Shown in pieces: positions 36,520 through 45,923 of a stretch of DNA of 64,000 nucleotides. The stretch is from Bradyrhizobium diazoefficiens (GTDB lineage: Bacteria > Pseudomonadota > Alphaproteobacteria > Rhizobiales > Xanthobacteraceae), in contig NZ_JAENXS010000006.1 in assembly GCF_016612535.1 (NCBI RefSeq), positions 1 to 64,000 on the forward strand, given 5' to 3'. The notes under the pieces are model-generated. The model was not told the origin of the DNA. It saw only the letters and a program-made list of their open reading frames with translations, and ran no database searches. The translations under genes and the position numbers were made by a program. Each line of letters opens with the position of its first letter. Position 1 is the first letter of the stretch.

Positions 36520-36970
36520 GGCCCGCCTCCCGATAGATGGCGCTGTTCGCGCCGTGCTCCTTCACCTCGACTGACACCAGCCGGCAACGCGGAGCAAATC
36601 CTCTTTCCAGCAGCCAGTTGCTGCCGACGCGGAAGACGTGTTCGGCAAATTTTTCGCAGCCAACTGCGGGAAGGACAACGACGTCCGCCAAGCCGCGCCG
36701 TGCGGCTTCGCGGAACCATTCAAGCTCGGGGTCGTCCGCGGCTACGACCGTCTTATGGTCGAACGTACCTTCGAGGATCGCCCTCAGCTCTTTGAGGTCG
36801 CCAAAATCGACAACCCAATTCTTGTCGTCCGGCATGTTGGCTTCGAAGTCGAAACGAAACGACAGCGAGTAGCCGTGCAGCAGGCGACAGTGCGACTTTG
36901 CGCGCCACTGGCGAAACGTGGCAGATAGGCCGACCTCATGGCCGTATGTCTTCGTCGACAAGTATGCCAC
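36506..36970 (-). CDS. queD: 6-carboxytetrahydropterin synthase-type protein (QueD family)
   Basis: A 154-residue T-fold protein. SHCRLLHGYSLSF (about residues 26-38) holds the Cys and the first His of the QueD motif. DKNWVVDFGDLKELR, TFDHKTVV, CEKFAEHVF and VSVEVKEHGANSAIY follow in family order. Compared with classical QueD, the HGH pair is HGY and the earlier zinc His is not obvious, as in a branch of alphaproteobacterial homologues. The GTG start has AAGGA seven bases upstream. It lies directly before the decayed queE, which suggests an old queuosine or deazapurine operon. Confidence 0.75.
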   Translation of the reverse strand: MAYLSTKTYGHEVGLSATFRQWRAKSHCRLLHGYSLSFRFDFEANMPDDKNWVVDFGDLKELRAILEGTFDHKTVVAADDPELEWFREAARRGLADVVVLPAVGCEKFAEHVFRVGSNWLLERGFAPRCRLVSVEVKEHGANSAIYREAGRAAD

Positions 36971-37163
36971 GCCTAGTCCTTGATCTGTTGCATAAATTCA
37001 CTGCCCGTCGCCTTGCTGTCGCGGGAATGCTCGGCGCATGACGCTGGTAGTCATGAAGGGGCCCCTCGAGAGGAGGAACGCCTCGCCGCAAATGTGCGAC
37101 ACATTATCGACCTGGTGGGGGCCGATGACGCTCCGGTTCGGTGGAGTGCATTGCCTCTGAGCT

Positions 37164-37412
37164 TCACGTTGTCAGATGTTTCAGCATCGAGTTGCAGGCT
37201 TGCTCGGCATCGGCGAACGTTGTGAAGGGCGAGCCAGCGATCTTGATTGCACTACGACTTCGATGAAGCGGGCGCCATGACGCCACATAGCCGGGTCGCC
37301 CGTGAAAGCCGTGGCCTGCACGGCTCGCATAGGCGATCACGAAGGAGAAGCCGTTTCCGTTTGCACTCCACACGTCCAAATGCTCGACGGCGCAGTGGAA
37401 TCGCAGGATCAT
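37164..37412 (-). CDS. Small conserved hypothetical protein
   Basis: An 82-residue protein: MILRFHCAVEHLDVWSANG, GFSFVIAYASRAG, YVASWRPLH, and the ending TFADAEQACNSMLKHL. The regular pattern of strands and a last helix, with an ATG start, makes it a likely gene; I recall similar short proteins in Bradyrhizobium. It lies between queD and fixA. The function is unknown. Confidence 0.5.
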   Translation of the reverse strand: MILRFHCAVEHLDVWSANGNGFSFVIAYASRAGHGFHGRPGYVASWRPLHRSRSAIKIAGSPFTTFADAEQACNSMLKHLTT

Positions 37413-37535
37413 CGCCAGTGTCAGCCTGCAACGTTCAGCTGAACGTTCTTTCTTTCTACCAACCTAGTCTGCCCCGGCGTAAGCACGTCGGCCGAGGCTG
37501 CTCGTCCTTGCCGATCGCCCGAACCTCTCCCCGGG

Positions 37536-38378
37536 TCATACGCCTCGCGCCAATGCGGCAAGCTCATGTTCGAGCTTGGGCTTCTGCTTGAAAATGGTGT
37601 CGATCAATGCTTGCGCCGGCTGCTCGGCAGCCTCTACGAGCGTCGCTTTCTCAGCCCGCGCCGACGGCGCGAAGACGCGCTTAACAACGGTGGGCGATCC
37701 CCTGAGGCCGCATTTGGAGACATCCTCGACGCCAGCCTCCTGGGCGTTCCATTTTACAATAAGCGCTCGAGCAGCGCGCAACGCATCTGCCATTGCGCCA
37801 CGCCGAATCTGGTTGGTCGCTTCCATCATGGTGATGAGCGACGGCAGGCGTGCGCGTAGCACCTGGGTGCCGCCCTCGGAGCGCCGCTCCGCTTCGATTG
37901 TCCGCGCGGTCAGATCGATAGTCATGATCTTGGCAACATAGGTTAGCTGTTGCACAGCAAGCCGCCTTGCAATACCTGGCCCGACCTGCGCGGTATCGCC
38001 ATCGATCGTCTGCTTACCCGTGAATATGAGGTCAGGCTGGCCGTAATCCTTGCCGATCTTGCGGATGGCGGTCGCAAGTGCGTAGGTCGTTGCCAGGGTG
38101 TCCGCACCCGCGAAGCAGCGGTCGGTCAGTAGCACCGCGCGATCGGCGCCAAAGGTCATGGCTTTGCGTAGAGTATCCTCGGCCGAGGGCGGGCCCATTG
38201 TAAGGACAGTGATCTCACCACCAAACTTGTCGCGAAGATCGAGCGCAGCTTCGAGCGCGAACAGGTCGTAGGGATTGATGATGGTTGGTACGCCCTGGCG
38301 CATGATCGTGTTGGTGACAGGGTGCACGCGGATCTGTGCGGAATCAGGGACCTGCTTGATGCAGACGACGTTGTGCAT
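37536..38378 (-). CDS. fixA: Electron transfer flavoprotein-type subunit FixA
   Basis: A 280-residue protein starting MHNVVCIKQVPDSAQIRVHP. It has the FixA/EtfB blocks INPYDLFALEAALDL, TMGPPSAEDTLRKAM, GADRAVLL and DLIFTGKQTIDGDTAQVGPGIA. FixA with FixB, FixC and FixX passes electrons towards nitrogenase. FixB is not in the window. The start at 38378 has GGAGAGG upstream; longer frame sequence before it is not family-like. A consensus -24/-12 promoter lies 40 bases upstream. It is downstream of nifA in the same direction, the classical Bradyrhizobium order. Confidence 0.93.
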   Translation of the reverse strand: MHNVVCIKQVPDSAQIRVHPVTNTIMRQGVPTIINPYDLFALEAALDLRDKFGGEITVLTMGPPSAEDTLRKAMTFGADRAVLLTDRCFAGADTLATTYALATAIRKIGKDYGQPDLIFTGKQTIDGDTAQVGPGIARRLAVQQLTYVAKIMTIDLTARTIEAERRSEGGTQVLRARLPSLITMMEATNQIRRGAMADALRAARALIVKWNAQEAGVEDVSKCGLRGSPTVVKRVFAPSARAEKATLVEAAEQPAQALIDTIFKQKPKLEHELAALARGV

Positions 38379-38416
38379 GTGCCTCTCCAGAGACTTTCGA
38401 AATCGGGAGAAAGCAC

Positions 38417-38432
38417 AGCAAATGTCGTACCA
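38417..38432 (-). promoter_or_regulatory. Sigma-54 -24/-12 promoter of fixA
   Basis: The minus strand reads TGGTACGACATTTGCT, matching the consensus TGGYACRNNNNTTGCW at all positions. Transcription would begin about 27 bases before the fixA ATG. This site is normally NifA-activated; an upstream TGT-N10-ACA site could not be placed with confidence. Confidence 0.9.
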
Positions 38433-38567
38433 TTTGCGGTTCAAGGCATGCGTGATGAAAGCAATGAGGTCTGAGGGCCTGACGTGCTCCAACATGTGCA
38501 GACGCACTTCGGACATGCGTCGTCATTGCGACAACGCTGTGCGTACCGACACGAGACCATTCAGCGC

Positions 38568-40334
38568 TCAGAAACGCTTGATCTCGATGCCGTATTTCCT
38601 CAGCGCGTAGCCGATCTGGCGTGGAGTAACGCCAAGCAGACGCGCCGCCTTTGCCTGAACCCAACCCGATCGCTCCATGGCCGCGATGACGCGCTCGGGA
38701 TCGGTCATCTGTCCGGTACTTACGAGTGCGTCGTCAGGTGGCCCCAGTCCGGCCTGCTCGCCCCGAACAGGCGGGAGAGCGCCGGCGGCTGACCGACCAG
38801 CTTCAGCCCCCGCGCTGTTCGGCTTCGGCGCCTCAGCGCAAGTTGGGCGCGCATGCAGCGGCACCTCTTCAGATCCACCCTTCCACAGCATCGCCGAAAG
38901 GCACTGGCCGTGGCAACAGGCGAAGTCCTCTCGGCAGATCGAAGGTCCCGGGGCGAGGGTCGCTGTCCGCTGCACGCAATTTTCGAGTTCACGGACGTTC
39001 CCCGGAAACCCGCAATTCATCAGCACGTCCGTGGCACTTTGGTCGAACGTCAACGTACGACCGTTTTCGCTGTTGAAATTCCTGAGAAACTCCGCGGCCA
39101 GCAGCGGAATGTCGCTGCGCCTTTCGCGCAACGGCGGCAGCAGCAAGGGAACCACGCTCACACGGTAATAGAGGTCAGCGCGAAACCCGTTATTTGCGAC
39201 CGCCTCCTCCAGGTTTCTGTTCGTGGCGGCAATGACGCGAACGTCGACCTTCATGGTCTGATTGCTGCCGACACGCTCGAATTCCTGCTCCTGCAGGACG
39301 CGCAGCAGCTTTGCCTGAAACGAGGGCGATATCTCGCCGATTTCGTCCAGGAACAGCGTGCCCTTGTCGGCCAGCTCAAAGCGCCCCTTGCGTGAACTGA
39401 ACGCACCGGTAAAGGCGCCTTTCTCATGGCCGAACAATTCGGATTCCAGAACCGTCTCGGGAAGCGCCGCACAATTGAGCTTGATGAACGCCCGCTTGGA
39501 GCGCGCTGATAGCGTGTGAATAGCCTTGGCCACCAGCTCCTTCCCAGTACCGGATTCGCCGCGCAGCAGGACCGTGCTGTTCGATTTGGCAACCACCGCG
39601 ATCTTGTCGAGCAGCGCGCGCAACGCCGGACTATCGCCAATAATGCCTTCCACATTGACCTTCTTGCGCTCGCGCGCGGGTTGCTGAATTTCGGCCAATT
39701 GCTTTTGCAATCGATCCTTTTCCGCCATCAATCGCTCGCGGTCCGTCGCGAAGAGCCGATGTAGCTTCACCGTCTGCCCAACCAGATTGGCAATCATGGT
39801 GAGAAGTCTCACGTCGTACTCGAGCCGTACGCTTGAGCTGTCGTCCAGAACACGGTCGATGGTCAGCGCGCCAACGGCTTTGGCGTCGATCCGAATGGGA
39901 ACGCCGATGAAGGAGACCCGTGCGTTGTCGGTGGCACCGAGAACCTCGAGATCAGCCGTAGTGAACGCGGAGTGGACTGCAATGTCCTCGGCCACGAGCG
40001 GCATGTCCGTCGCCACAATCTGATCGATTGCTTTCGGTGGCAGGCGCATCCGGTACTGCTCGTCGCTGCCTTCGGTCCAGCCGACGCCAACCGCAATGTC
40101 TGGCTGACCATCGGTGTCGAAAAGCGAGACGATGCCGTGTCGCATCTGAACAAACGAATGCAGAATATCCACGACATTAGCCAACGTGAGTTCGATCCTG
40201 CAGGGGGCGGTGAGTATCTTCGAGATTTCGAAGATCCCGACAACCGCGCTTTCGTGCAGCGTCACAATGGGAACAGTTTGGCTCGTCTCCGACACTGAGT
40301 CAGACCTTTCGTGCGCGGAAGCGATATTCAACAT
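38568..40334 (-). CDS. nifA: Nitrogen-fixation regulator NifA
   Basis: A 588-residue sigma-54 activator. The N-terminal GAF domain spans about residues 40-190. The central AAA+ domain has Walker A GESGTGKE at 259-266, the sigma-54 contact loop GAFTGA at 306-311, and LFLDEIGE. Between the central and C-terminal domains is the cysteine cluster CREDFACCHGQC (467-478), the feature of oxygen-sensitive rhizobial NifA. A helix-turn-helix lies at about 555-583. The ATG has GGAG upstream. Unlike the fixR-nifA operon of B. japonicum, fixR is not upstream. The gene would activate fixA and other sigma-54 promoters in low oxygen. Confidence 0.97.
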   Translation of the reverse strand: MLNIASAHERSDSVSETSQTVPIVTLHESAVVGIFEISKILTAPCRIELTLANVVDILHSFVQMRHGIVSLFDTDGQPDIAVGVGWTEGSDEQYRMRLPPKAIDQIVATDMPLVAEDIAVHSAFTTADLEVLGATDNARVSFIGVPIRIDAKAVGALTIDRVLDDSSSVRLEYDVRLLTMIANLVGQTVKLHRLFATDRERLMAEKDRLQKQLAEIQQPARERKKVNVEGIIGDSPALRALLDKIAVVAKSNSTVLLRGESGTGKELVAKAIHTLSARSKRAFIKLNCAALPETVLESELFGHEKGAFTGAFSSRKGRFELADKGTLFLDEIGEISPSFQAKLLRVLQEQEFERVGSNQTMKVDVRVIAATNRNLEEAVANNGFRADLYYRVSVVPLLLPPLRERRSDIPLLAAEFLRNFNSENGRTLTFDQSATDVLMNCGFPGNVRELENCVQRTATLAPGPSICREDFACCHGQCLSAMLWKGGSEEVPLHARPTCAEAPKPNSAGAEAGRSAAGALPPVRGEQAGLGPPDDALVSTGQMTDPERVIAAMERSGWVQAKAARLLGVTPRQIGYALRKYGIEIKRF

Positions 40335-41370
40335 GACGACTTCTCCGTTATTCTCAGCATCCTCCCTACCAGCTTGTTTGGATTTTGCGAGTTTGATGCT
40401 GCGTCTGATGCTCGTGCGAAATTCAGGGACGCCACGGAGAGATAACGCTTTTTCATGGCACCACTATAAACGCATCGTGGTTTTAACGTTCTTGTTACGA
40501 GGTCGCCCTGCGTACGCCGTGCACTGTACAAGTTCCATGAAGCTTGCGCGGATTGTCTAGGATTGTCGACTCCATCTGTAACCGACCGCTAGTGTCGGCA
40601 ACCGCTGAATAGCAATTTGACAAACGCGTCATCTTTTTCCCGACCAGAACGGGATTTTCCCAGAGAAGCGTTGGGAATACGACGCAAGAAGTCGCTTCTG
40701 GTGCAGCCGCGCGAGGAGCGCCGACATGCTTTTCACGCTCATCCTCCCATGCGACAAAACGCGCATGCAATCGCACTGCCGGGAATTCTGACGCGATGAG
40801 CTGATACGTGCGATTTCGCTCGTGAGATTGGGGAACCTCGCTTTGCAAGGAGGCTGATGGCTGCTTGCAAGGCGGGCGAACGCGCAAGCGCCGGCAATCA
40901 CAGTATCGAGGTCGGTCTTGCTCTTAGCTAACGAACAGGATCACGCGATTCACATCGGCTCCCGATCCATGTGCAACAGGTCGGGCCAAGTCTCGACGGG
41001 ATTCGTTAACGACGAGCCCGGTGGCGCCGGCGCATGAATGCCGCCAGTGTCGATCCGGGGCATGCATTGCGCTGGGCGCGCGTTGCAGGACGCTGGGCCA
41101 CTGCGATCAACAGCGCCACAATTCGCAGAAGGTCGTCTCGCCAACGGGCGTGGACTCAGGACGTTGACTGTGTTCGCTGTCTGACAAAGCGAGAGGATTC
41201 CAACAGTCGATCACCCGAAAGCCGTCCGAGGCGCGCGCCGCGGGGCCGGATCTCGCCCCTTCATGCCACCCGCGCTTTGATTTGCCGCGCACGATCTCAT
41301 GCGCCCGACCCAGGCACAACGAGCATTCAGCCACAAGCTTGCACGAATTTTGCGACGAGCACCTCGACGA
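40335..41370. other. Upstream region of nifA without recognisable gene
   Basis: The region holds a candidate nifA promoter listed separately. The position where fixR is expected has no remnant of it. Frames seen here on the minus strand are not family-like. Confidence 0.35.
40356..40371 (-). promoter_or_regulatory. Candidate sigma-54-like promoter of nifA
   Basis: The minus strand reads TGGTAGGGAGGATGCT: GG and GC doublets are correctly spaced, with two departures from consensus. The predicted start would lie about 10 bases before the nifA ATG, which is short, and the ribosome binding site would be partly excluded, so the site is doubtful. Confidence 0.35.
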
Positions 41371-41372
41371 GA

Positions 41373-41405
41373 CTTGATTCGCACGTAGCGTCACATTGTA
41401 GGTTC
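41373..41405 (+). promoter_or_regulatory. MerR-type promoter/operator F
   Basis: TTGATT (41374-41379), a 19-base spacer with CACGTAGCGTCA, then TAGGTT (41399-41404). The aminotransferase gene starts 326 bases downstream on the same strand, with no supported gene in between. Confidence 0.65.
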
Positions 41406-41729
41406 GACAAAGCAGGTCGCCACGGCCTCTAGAATCACCGTCGTGGGCCAATGCCTCGCCGGGGAGCATCGCATGACGCCGCCACGCATGTACGGATCTT
41501 TAAACCAAAGCTTGCGGCCTCGAGCGCGCTGGGCCAGTGCTCGCAACATCGCGCACCACCAACCAGGTCGTTCTCGCGATGCGCAGCACTTTAAGCGCCG
41601 ACATTGGGCGCGTGCACCGGCAACGCCCCAGCCGCCGGCACGCCAAGTGTGCGAAGCGGACTTCTCGTTAGACCGCCTCAGGCCACCCTCAATGGCGACC
41701 GCCGCCTGCGCATCTAGAGGGAACACGAT
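41406..41729. other. Leader region before the aminotransferase gene
   Basis: A frame starting at the ATG at 41474 has GGGGAG upstream but Arg/His/Pro-rich sequence without family character. It is left unannotated. The region may be the leader of a message started at element F. Confidence 0.3.
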
Positions 41730-42830
41730 ATGGTCGATGTAAAATTGCAAAATGTGCTCTCTTCGTTTGCGCAGCCGGCTAAAGACCTCGAAGCCCAGTC
41801 GCCTGGCCAGCGGACGCCAGATGCGCGCTACGTGAAGCTAAACACCAATGAGAATCCGTTTCCACTACCAACAATGGTATGGCGAAGTGCGATCTCGGCG
41901 CTCGAGCGTCAGTATCTGTATCCGGAGGACGACAATATCGGCTTGAGGGAGGCTGCCGCCAATGCCTACGGCCTTTCAAAGGAGCATGTGATCGCCGGGA
42001 ACGGATCGTCGGAGCTACTCGGCCTGATTTACAGGGCCTTTCTTGGGCCGCGCGACAGCGTCGCAATGATATCTCCCGGATTTTCGTTCAATCGTAAGCT
42101 AGCTGCGTTGCAGAGCGCCGCATTTCTCGAAGTTTCCTGGAGCGACTCGCATTCGATCCCGACTGATCAGTTGCTGTTCGGCCCGGCAAAGGACGCCAAG
42201 TTCATTTTGTTGGCTAATCCCAACAATCCGACCGGGACGTTCGTCCCTATCGCCGATATCGAACGCCTCGTTGCACAGTCCGAGCGCTTAGTCGTGCTGG
42301 ATGAAGCCTATGTCGACTTCGCACCTGATAATGCTCTTAGGCTTGTCCGCCGCTACCCGAATCTCCTGCTCCTGAGAACCTTGTCGAAGAGCTATGCGGC
42401 CGCTGGCATTCGCGTCGGCTTCGGCCTTGGCCATCCAGAGGTTATTGGACGATTGCGGAACATCCAGAACGTCTTCAACATGAATGTCATAGCGCATGCG
42501 GTCGGCGTCAGCATCCTGTCGCATCGCGCCGCCTATGAAGAGAACCATAGGCGTATCAAGCACGAGAGAGAACGCGTTGCGGCCGCACTGCGTCAATTCG
42601 GGTTCTGTGTAGCGCCTTCCCATACCAATTTCTTGCTGGCGCGTGTGCCGAACGGACAGGACGGCAGGTGGTGGCAAGCCGCGCTGGAGAGAGAGGGAAT
42701 ACTCGTTGCTGTTTTTGTAGATGACGGCCTTGACCACTGCATCCGCATCAGCATCGGCACAACGGAGCAAATGGACGCGTTTTTGGCAGCGATTGCCGCG
42801 ATTTCAGAAAGCCTGAAACGGGATGAATAG
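41730..42830 (+). CDS. HisC-like pyridoxal-phosphate aminotransferase
   Basis: A 366-residue class I/II aminotransferase of the histidinol-phosphate type. It contains KLNTNENPFPLP (substrate side), GNGSSELLGLI, LANPNNPTG, VVLDEAYVDFAP, and the cofactor Lys near residue 220 in RTLSKSYAAAG, followed by GIRVGFG. The RISIGT ending fits the family. AGAGGGA lies eight bases before the ATG. Because it is not with other histidine genes, a role in another amino-acid-derived product is likely. The next gene, 290 bases downstream, is a luciferase-like monooxygenase on the same strand. Confidence 0.88.
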   Translation: MVDVKLQNVLSSFAQPAKDLEAQSPGQRTPDARYVKLNTNENPFPLPTMVWRSAISALERQYLYPEDDNIGLREAAANAYGLSKEHVIAGNGSSELLGLIYRAFLGPRDSVAMISPGFSFNRKLAALQSAAFLEVSWSDSHSIPTDQLLFGPAKDAKFILLANPNNPTGTFVPIADIERLVAQSERLVVLDEAYVDFAPDNALRLVRRYPNLLLLRTLSKSYAAAGIRVGFGLGHPEVIGRLRNIQNVFNMNVIAHAVGVSILSHRAAYEENHRRIKHERERVAAALRQFGFCVAPSHTNFLLARVPNGQDGRWWQAALEREGILVAVFVDDGLDHCIRISIGTTEQMDAFLAAIAAISESLKRDE

Positions 42831-43119
42831 CCAACGCGCGCCGACGTCCGCTCATGTCCCTATACCGCCGATGCAACGAGAGGGCCGCGACGGCGGCTCG
42901 ACCCAGGCAGATATCTTGCAGCTGACGGCCAAGAGGCCGCTCATTGCGCCCCTCCCCCTCGCGCGGGCCGCAGATGCGAAGCGACACCAATGTCATCCGC
43001 TCGAATGGCACGGGCAATCGAGGTCCCGGCCCGATGGTCGCGAGATGCGAGGACTATAAGCAGGGCCTCTAAGCCCCCCGGAAACGAGCAGGCAGTCGCG
43101 CCCTTTAGGACTTTTTTTG

Positions 43120-44145
43120 ATGACACACCGACCTTCGTCTAAACTCACCTGCGGCATTTTCGATCACCTGGATGACGACGGCAGCGATATTGGCCGTCAA
43201 TACGAAGATCGCCTGGTGTTGGCGGAGGCGTACGATCGCCTCGGCTTTTATGCTTATCACGTGGCAGAGCACCATTGCACGCCCCATGGAAGAGGCCCTT
43301 CGCCTGGTCTTTTCCTGTCGAGTGTCGCGCAGCGTACGCTGCACCTCCGTCTCGGCCCGTTGGTCATGCTGCTTAATTGCTACCATCCGCTACGCGCATT
43401 TGAGGAGATCTGCATGCTCGATCAGCTGAGCGGTGGCAGGCTCGAGCTGGGCCTCGGACGGGGCGCTCTTCCAACCGAGCTCGGCTATTTTGGCATTTCC
43501 GAGGACGTGGCGCCAAGCCGGTATGAGGAAGCCAACGACATTCTCCTGAAGGCTATGAAGGGCGGAGCCCTGTCCTACCAGGGTCGGCATTTCCAGTTGA
43601 GCGAGGTTCCACTCACATTAGCCACCCATCAGCGTCCAAGTCCTCCGATATGGGTGACCACCAATCGGCCCGAGACGGCCATCTGGGCCGCGGGCAGCGG
43701 CGCAAACCTCGCCTGCGTTGGGCCCGCCGCCGGCGTCCGCAAAATCACCGACGCCTACCACGCCCATCGAGAACGCAGTCCCGGCGCCCCTGATCGTGGC
43801 TCATTTGTTGGATTGCTGCGCATGATCGTGATTGGGCGTTCTGCGGGGGACGCTTATTCCCTGGCAAGATCCGCTTACGAGCAATGGCTGCGGAGCTTCA
43901 AATATCTCTACGAGCTCAATGACATCGCGACACCACAGTCTCTTCCACTGACATTCCATGCGGCAGTCGAAAGCGAATTGTGCGTCGTCGGAACGCCGAC
44001 CTCCGTTCGAAACGTTCTGCTTAATCAGCTGGAGGAAGCAGGCGCAAATTACCTGCTTTGTCAGCTCGCATTTGGCAATTTGCCAGTAGATGCTTCCCTC
44101 TACACCGCGAGGACGATCCAATCCGAGCTGCTCGGCACATCCTGA
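43120..44145 (+). CDS. Luciferase-like flavin-dependent monooxygenase
   Basis: A 341-residue TIM-barrel protein of the bacterial luciferase superfamily. Typical segments are LAEAYDRLGFYAYHVAEHHC, PSPGLFLSSVAQRT, LGPLVMLLNCYHPLRAFEE, LDQLSGGRLELGLGRG and PPIWVTTNRPETA. These enzymes use reduced flavin and oxygen to oxidise small organic substrates. The ATG at 43120 is preferred over the TTG just before it; AGGA lies nine bases upstream. It probably works with the upstream aminotransferase in an unknown pathway. It converges with the dctA-type gene (120-base gap). Confidence 0.85.
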   Translation: MTHRPSSKLTCGIFDHLDDDGSDIGRQYEDRLVLAEAYDRLGFYAYHVAEHHCTPHGRGPSPGLFLSSVAQRTLHLRLGPLVMLLNCYHPLRAFEEICMLDQLSGGRLELGLGRGALPTELGYFGISEDVAPSRYEEANDILLKAMKGGALSYQGRHFQLSEVPLTLATHQRPSPPIWVTTNRPETAIWAAGSGANLACVGPAAGVRKITDAYHAHRERSPGAPDRGSFVGLLRMIVIGRSAGDAYSLARSAYEQWLRSFKYLYELNDIATPQSLPLTFHAAVESELCVVGTPTSVRNVLLNQLEEAGANYLLCQLAFGNLPVDASLYTARTIQSELLGTS

Positions 44146-44265
44146 GTCTTCACTCCGCCGGTTCAACAACAACTCACCTTCGCCGCGGATTCGCATTTCG
44201 TCAATGCGCGGCACTAGTCACGACCTTCGCCTACCCCATCAGGCGTTGGTCGCGTTGGAACATTC

Positions 44266-45696
44266 TCAGGACGAATCCATTCGTCCGCGTTTGCAACGCG
44301 CGCCTTCAGTCCGACTTGCTCCTGTTGCGCGCGCAATCTCTGCATTGCGCGTGTCCTCCGAGGCAGGAACGGCGTCAGCCATCGCGATCGCCGTTTCCAC
44401 ATCGGGCAGATCGGCCCGCGCGACCAGGCGTGCATGCAACGTGATCCGGTCGAGCTCGCCTTCCCACCAGGACACGAACACAACGGCAACGCCATTGCCT
44501 ATGATATTGGTGAGTGCGCGCACCTCGCTCATGAACTTGTCGATCGAGAACACGATCGCCATCCCTGGCACCAGAGCCGGGTTGACCGCGGATAGGGTTG
44601 CTGCCAGCGTGATGAAGCCAGCTCCGCTGACCCCGCTCGCCCCTTTTGAGGTCAGCATCGCCACGATCAAAATTGTGAGTTGCTGGTCGAAAGCGAGGTC
44701 GAGCCCGAGGGCGCGCGCAATGAACAATGTCGCGAGCGTCATATAGATGTTGGTGCCGTCCAGATTAAAGGAATAGCCGGTCGGCACCACGAGCCCGACG
44801 ACGGGCTTCGAGCAGCCCAGCCGCTCGAGCTTCTCCATCAACTGTGGCAGCGCACTCTCTGAGGACGATGTGCCGAGCACAATCAAGAGCTCGTCTTTGA
44901 TGTAGGCGATGAACTTGAAGATGGAGAAGCCGACGAACCGCGCGATCAGCCCGAGAACCACGATCACGAACAGCGCGGCGGTCGCGTAGAACAGCGCGAT
45001 CAGTCCGATCAGATTGGCCAGCGCCGAGGGTCCGAACTTGCCGATTGTAAACGCCATGGCGGCGAACGCTCCGATCGGCGCGGCCTTCATAATGATGGCG
45101 ATCACGCCGAACACGGCCTGCGCGGCGTCCTCGATCGTGCTGCGCAGCCTCTCGCCGCGGTCTCCGAGCGCCATCAGTGAAAAGCCGAGCAGAATGGCAA
45201 ACAGCAGCACCTGCAGGATGTCACCGCGCGCGAGCGCGCCGACCACACTGTCTGGAATGATGTTAAGGGCAAAATCAACGAACTTGGTGGCTTTCGCCTG
45301 CTCGACATAATTGGCGACTGCCGCCGCATCGGGCCTCGCGGCAAGGCCGCGGCCGATCTGAAACAGATTGCCCATGACGAGACCAATCACGAGCGCGAGG
45401 GTCGAGACGATCTCGAAATAGACCAGCGCCTTGATCCCCACCCGGCCGACCTTCTTCGCATCCTGAATATGAGCGATGCCGGACACCACGGTGCAGAAGA
45501 TGACGGGCGCGATCACCATCTTGATGAGCTTGACGAAGCCGTCGCCGAGCGCCTTCATCCAGTCGGAGGTGGCAAGCGATGGCCAGCCCCAGCCGACGAT
45601 GATGCCGAGTAGGATTGCGAACAACACCTGGATGTAGAGGAGCTTATACCATGATCGAGACCCTGGCGCGGGTGGCGCAGCTGCAATGGTGGTCAT
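44266..45696 (-). CDS. dctA: C4-dicarboxylate transporter DctA-type
   Basis: A 476-residue sodium/dicarboxylate symporter family protein with multiple membrane segments. The motifs [14 protein letters not shown] (serine-rich loop), [21 protein letters not shown] and the [19 protein letters not shown] region are all present. DctA imports succinate, fumarate and malate, the carbon source that plant cells supply to bacteroids. The ATG at 45696 has GGGAGGAGC upstream; a longer upstream frame is not protein-like. The C-terminal tail is longer than usual and rich in Ala/Arg. It lies 227 bases after the lyase-like gene on the same strand. Confidence 0.92.
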   Translation of the reverse strand: MTTIAAAPPAPGSRSWYKLLYIQVLFAILLGIIVGWGWPSLATSDWMKALGDGFVKLIKMVIAPVIFCTVVSGIAHIQDAKKVGRVGIKALVYFEIVSTLALVIGLVMGNLFQIGRGLAARPDAAAVANYVEQAKATKFVDFALNIIPDSVVGALARGDILQVLLFAILLGFSLMALGDRGERLRSTIEDAAQAVFGVIAIIMKAAPIGAFAAMAFTIGKFGPSALANLIGLIALFYATAALFVIVVLGLIARFVGFSIFKFIAYIKDELLIVLGTSSSESALPQLMEKLERLGCSKPVVGLVVPTGYSFNLDGTNIYMTLATLFIARALGLDLAFDQQLTILIVAMLTSKGASGVSGAGFITLAATLSAVNPALVPGMAIVFSIDKFMSEVRALTNIIGNGVAVVFVSWWEGELDRITLHARLVARADLPDVETAIAMADAVPASEDTRNAEIARATGASRTEGARCKRGRMDSS

Positions 45697-45923
45697 GACG
45701 CTCCTCCCAGATTTGGCGGCGGTCCCGCTCGATGGGTGTCGGAGCTGCTCCGACACGATCCTGCGAGCGAACTTCCGACCCAGAAATCGTGGGCCAGAAC
45801 ATCCCGACGACGAGCGCGTCTTTCGCTCCTCATCAAAAAGCGCCGATGGCGTTTCCTTCACTACTCGTTCACTGCCGACTTCTTTCTTGGCCAGGCCAAG
45901 GTTCGGCTTCGAGTTGACTGCGC

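Noticed and set aside
38440..38560. Possible NifA activator site upstream of fixA
   Set aside because: TGT and ACA triplets occur near the promoter but with eight rather than ten bases between them.
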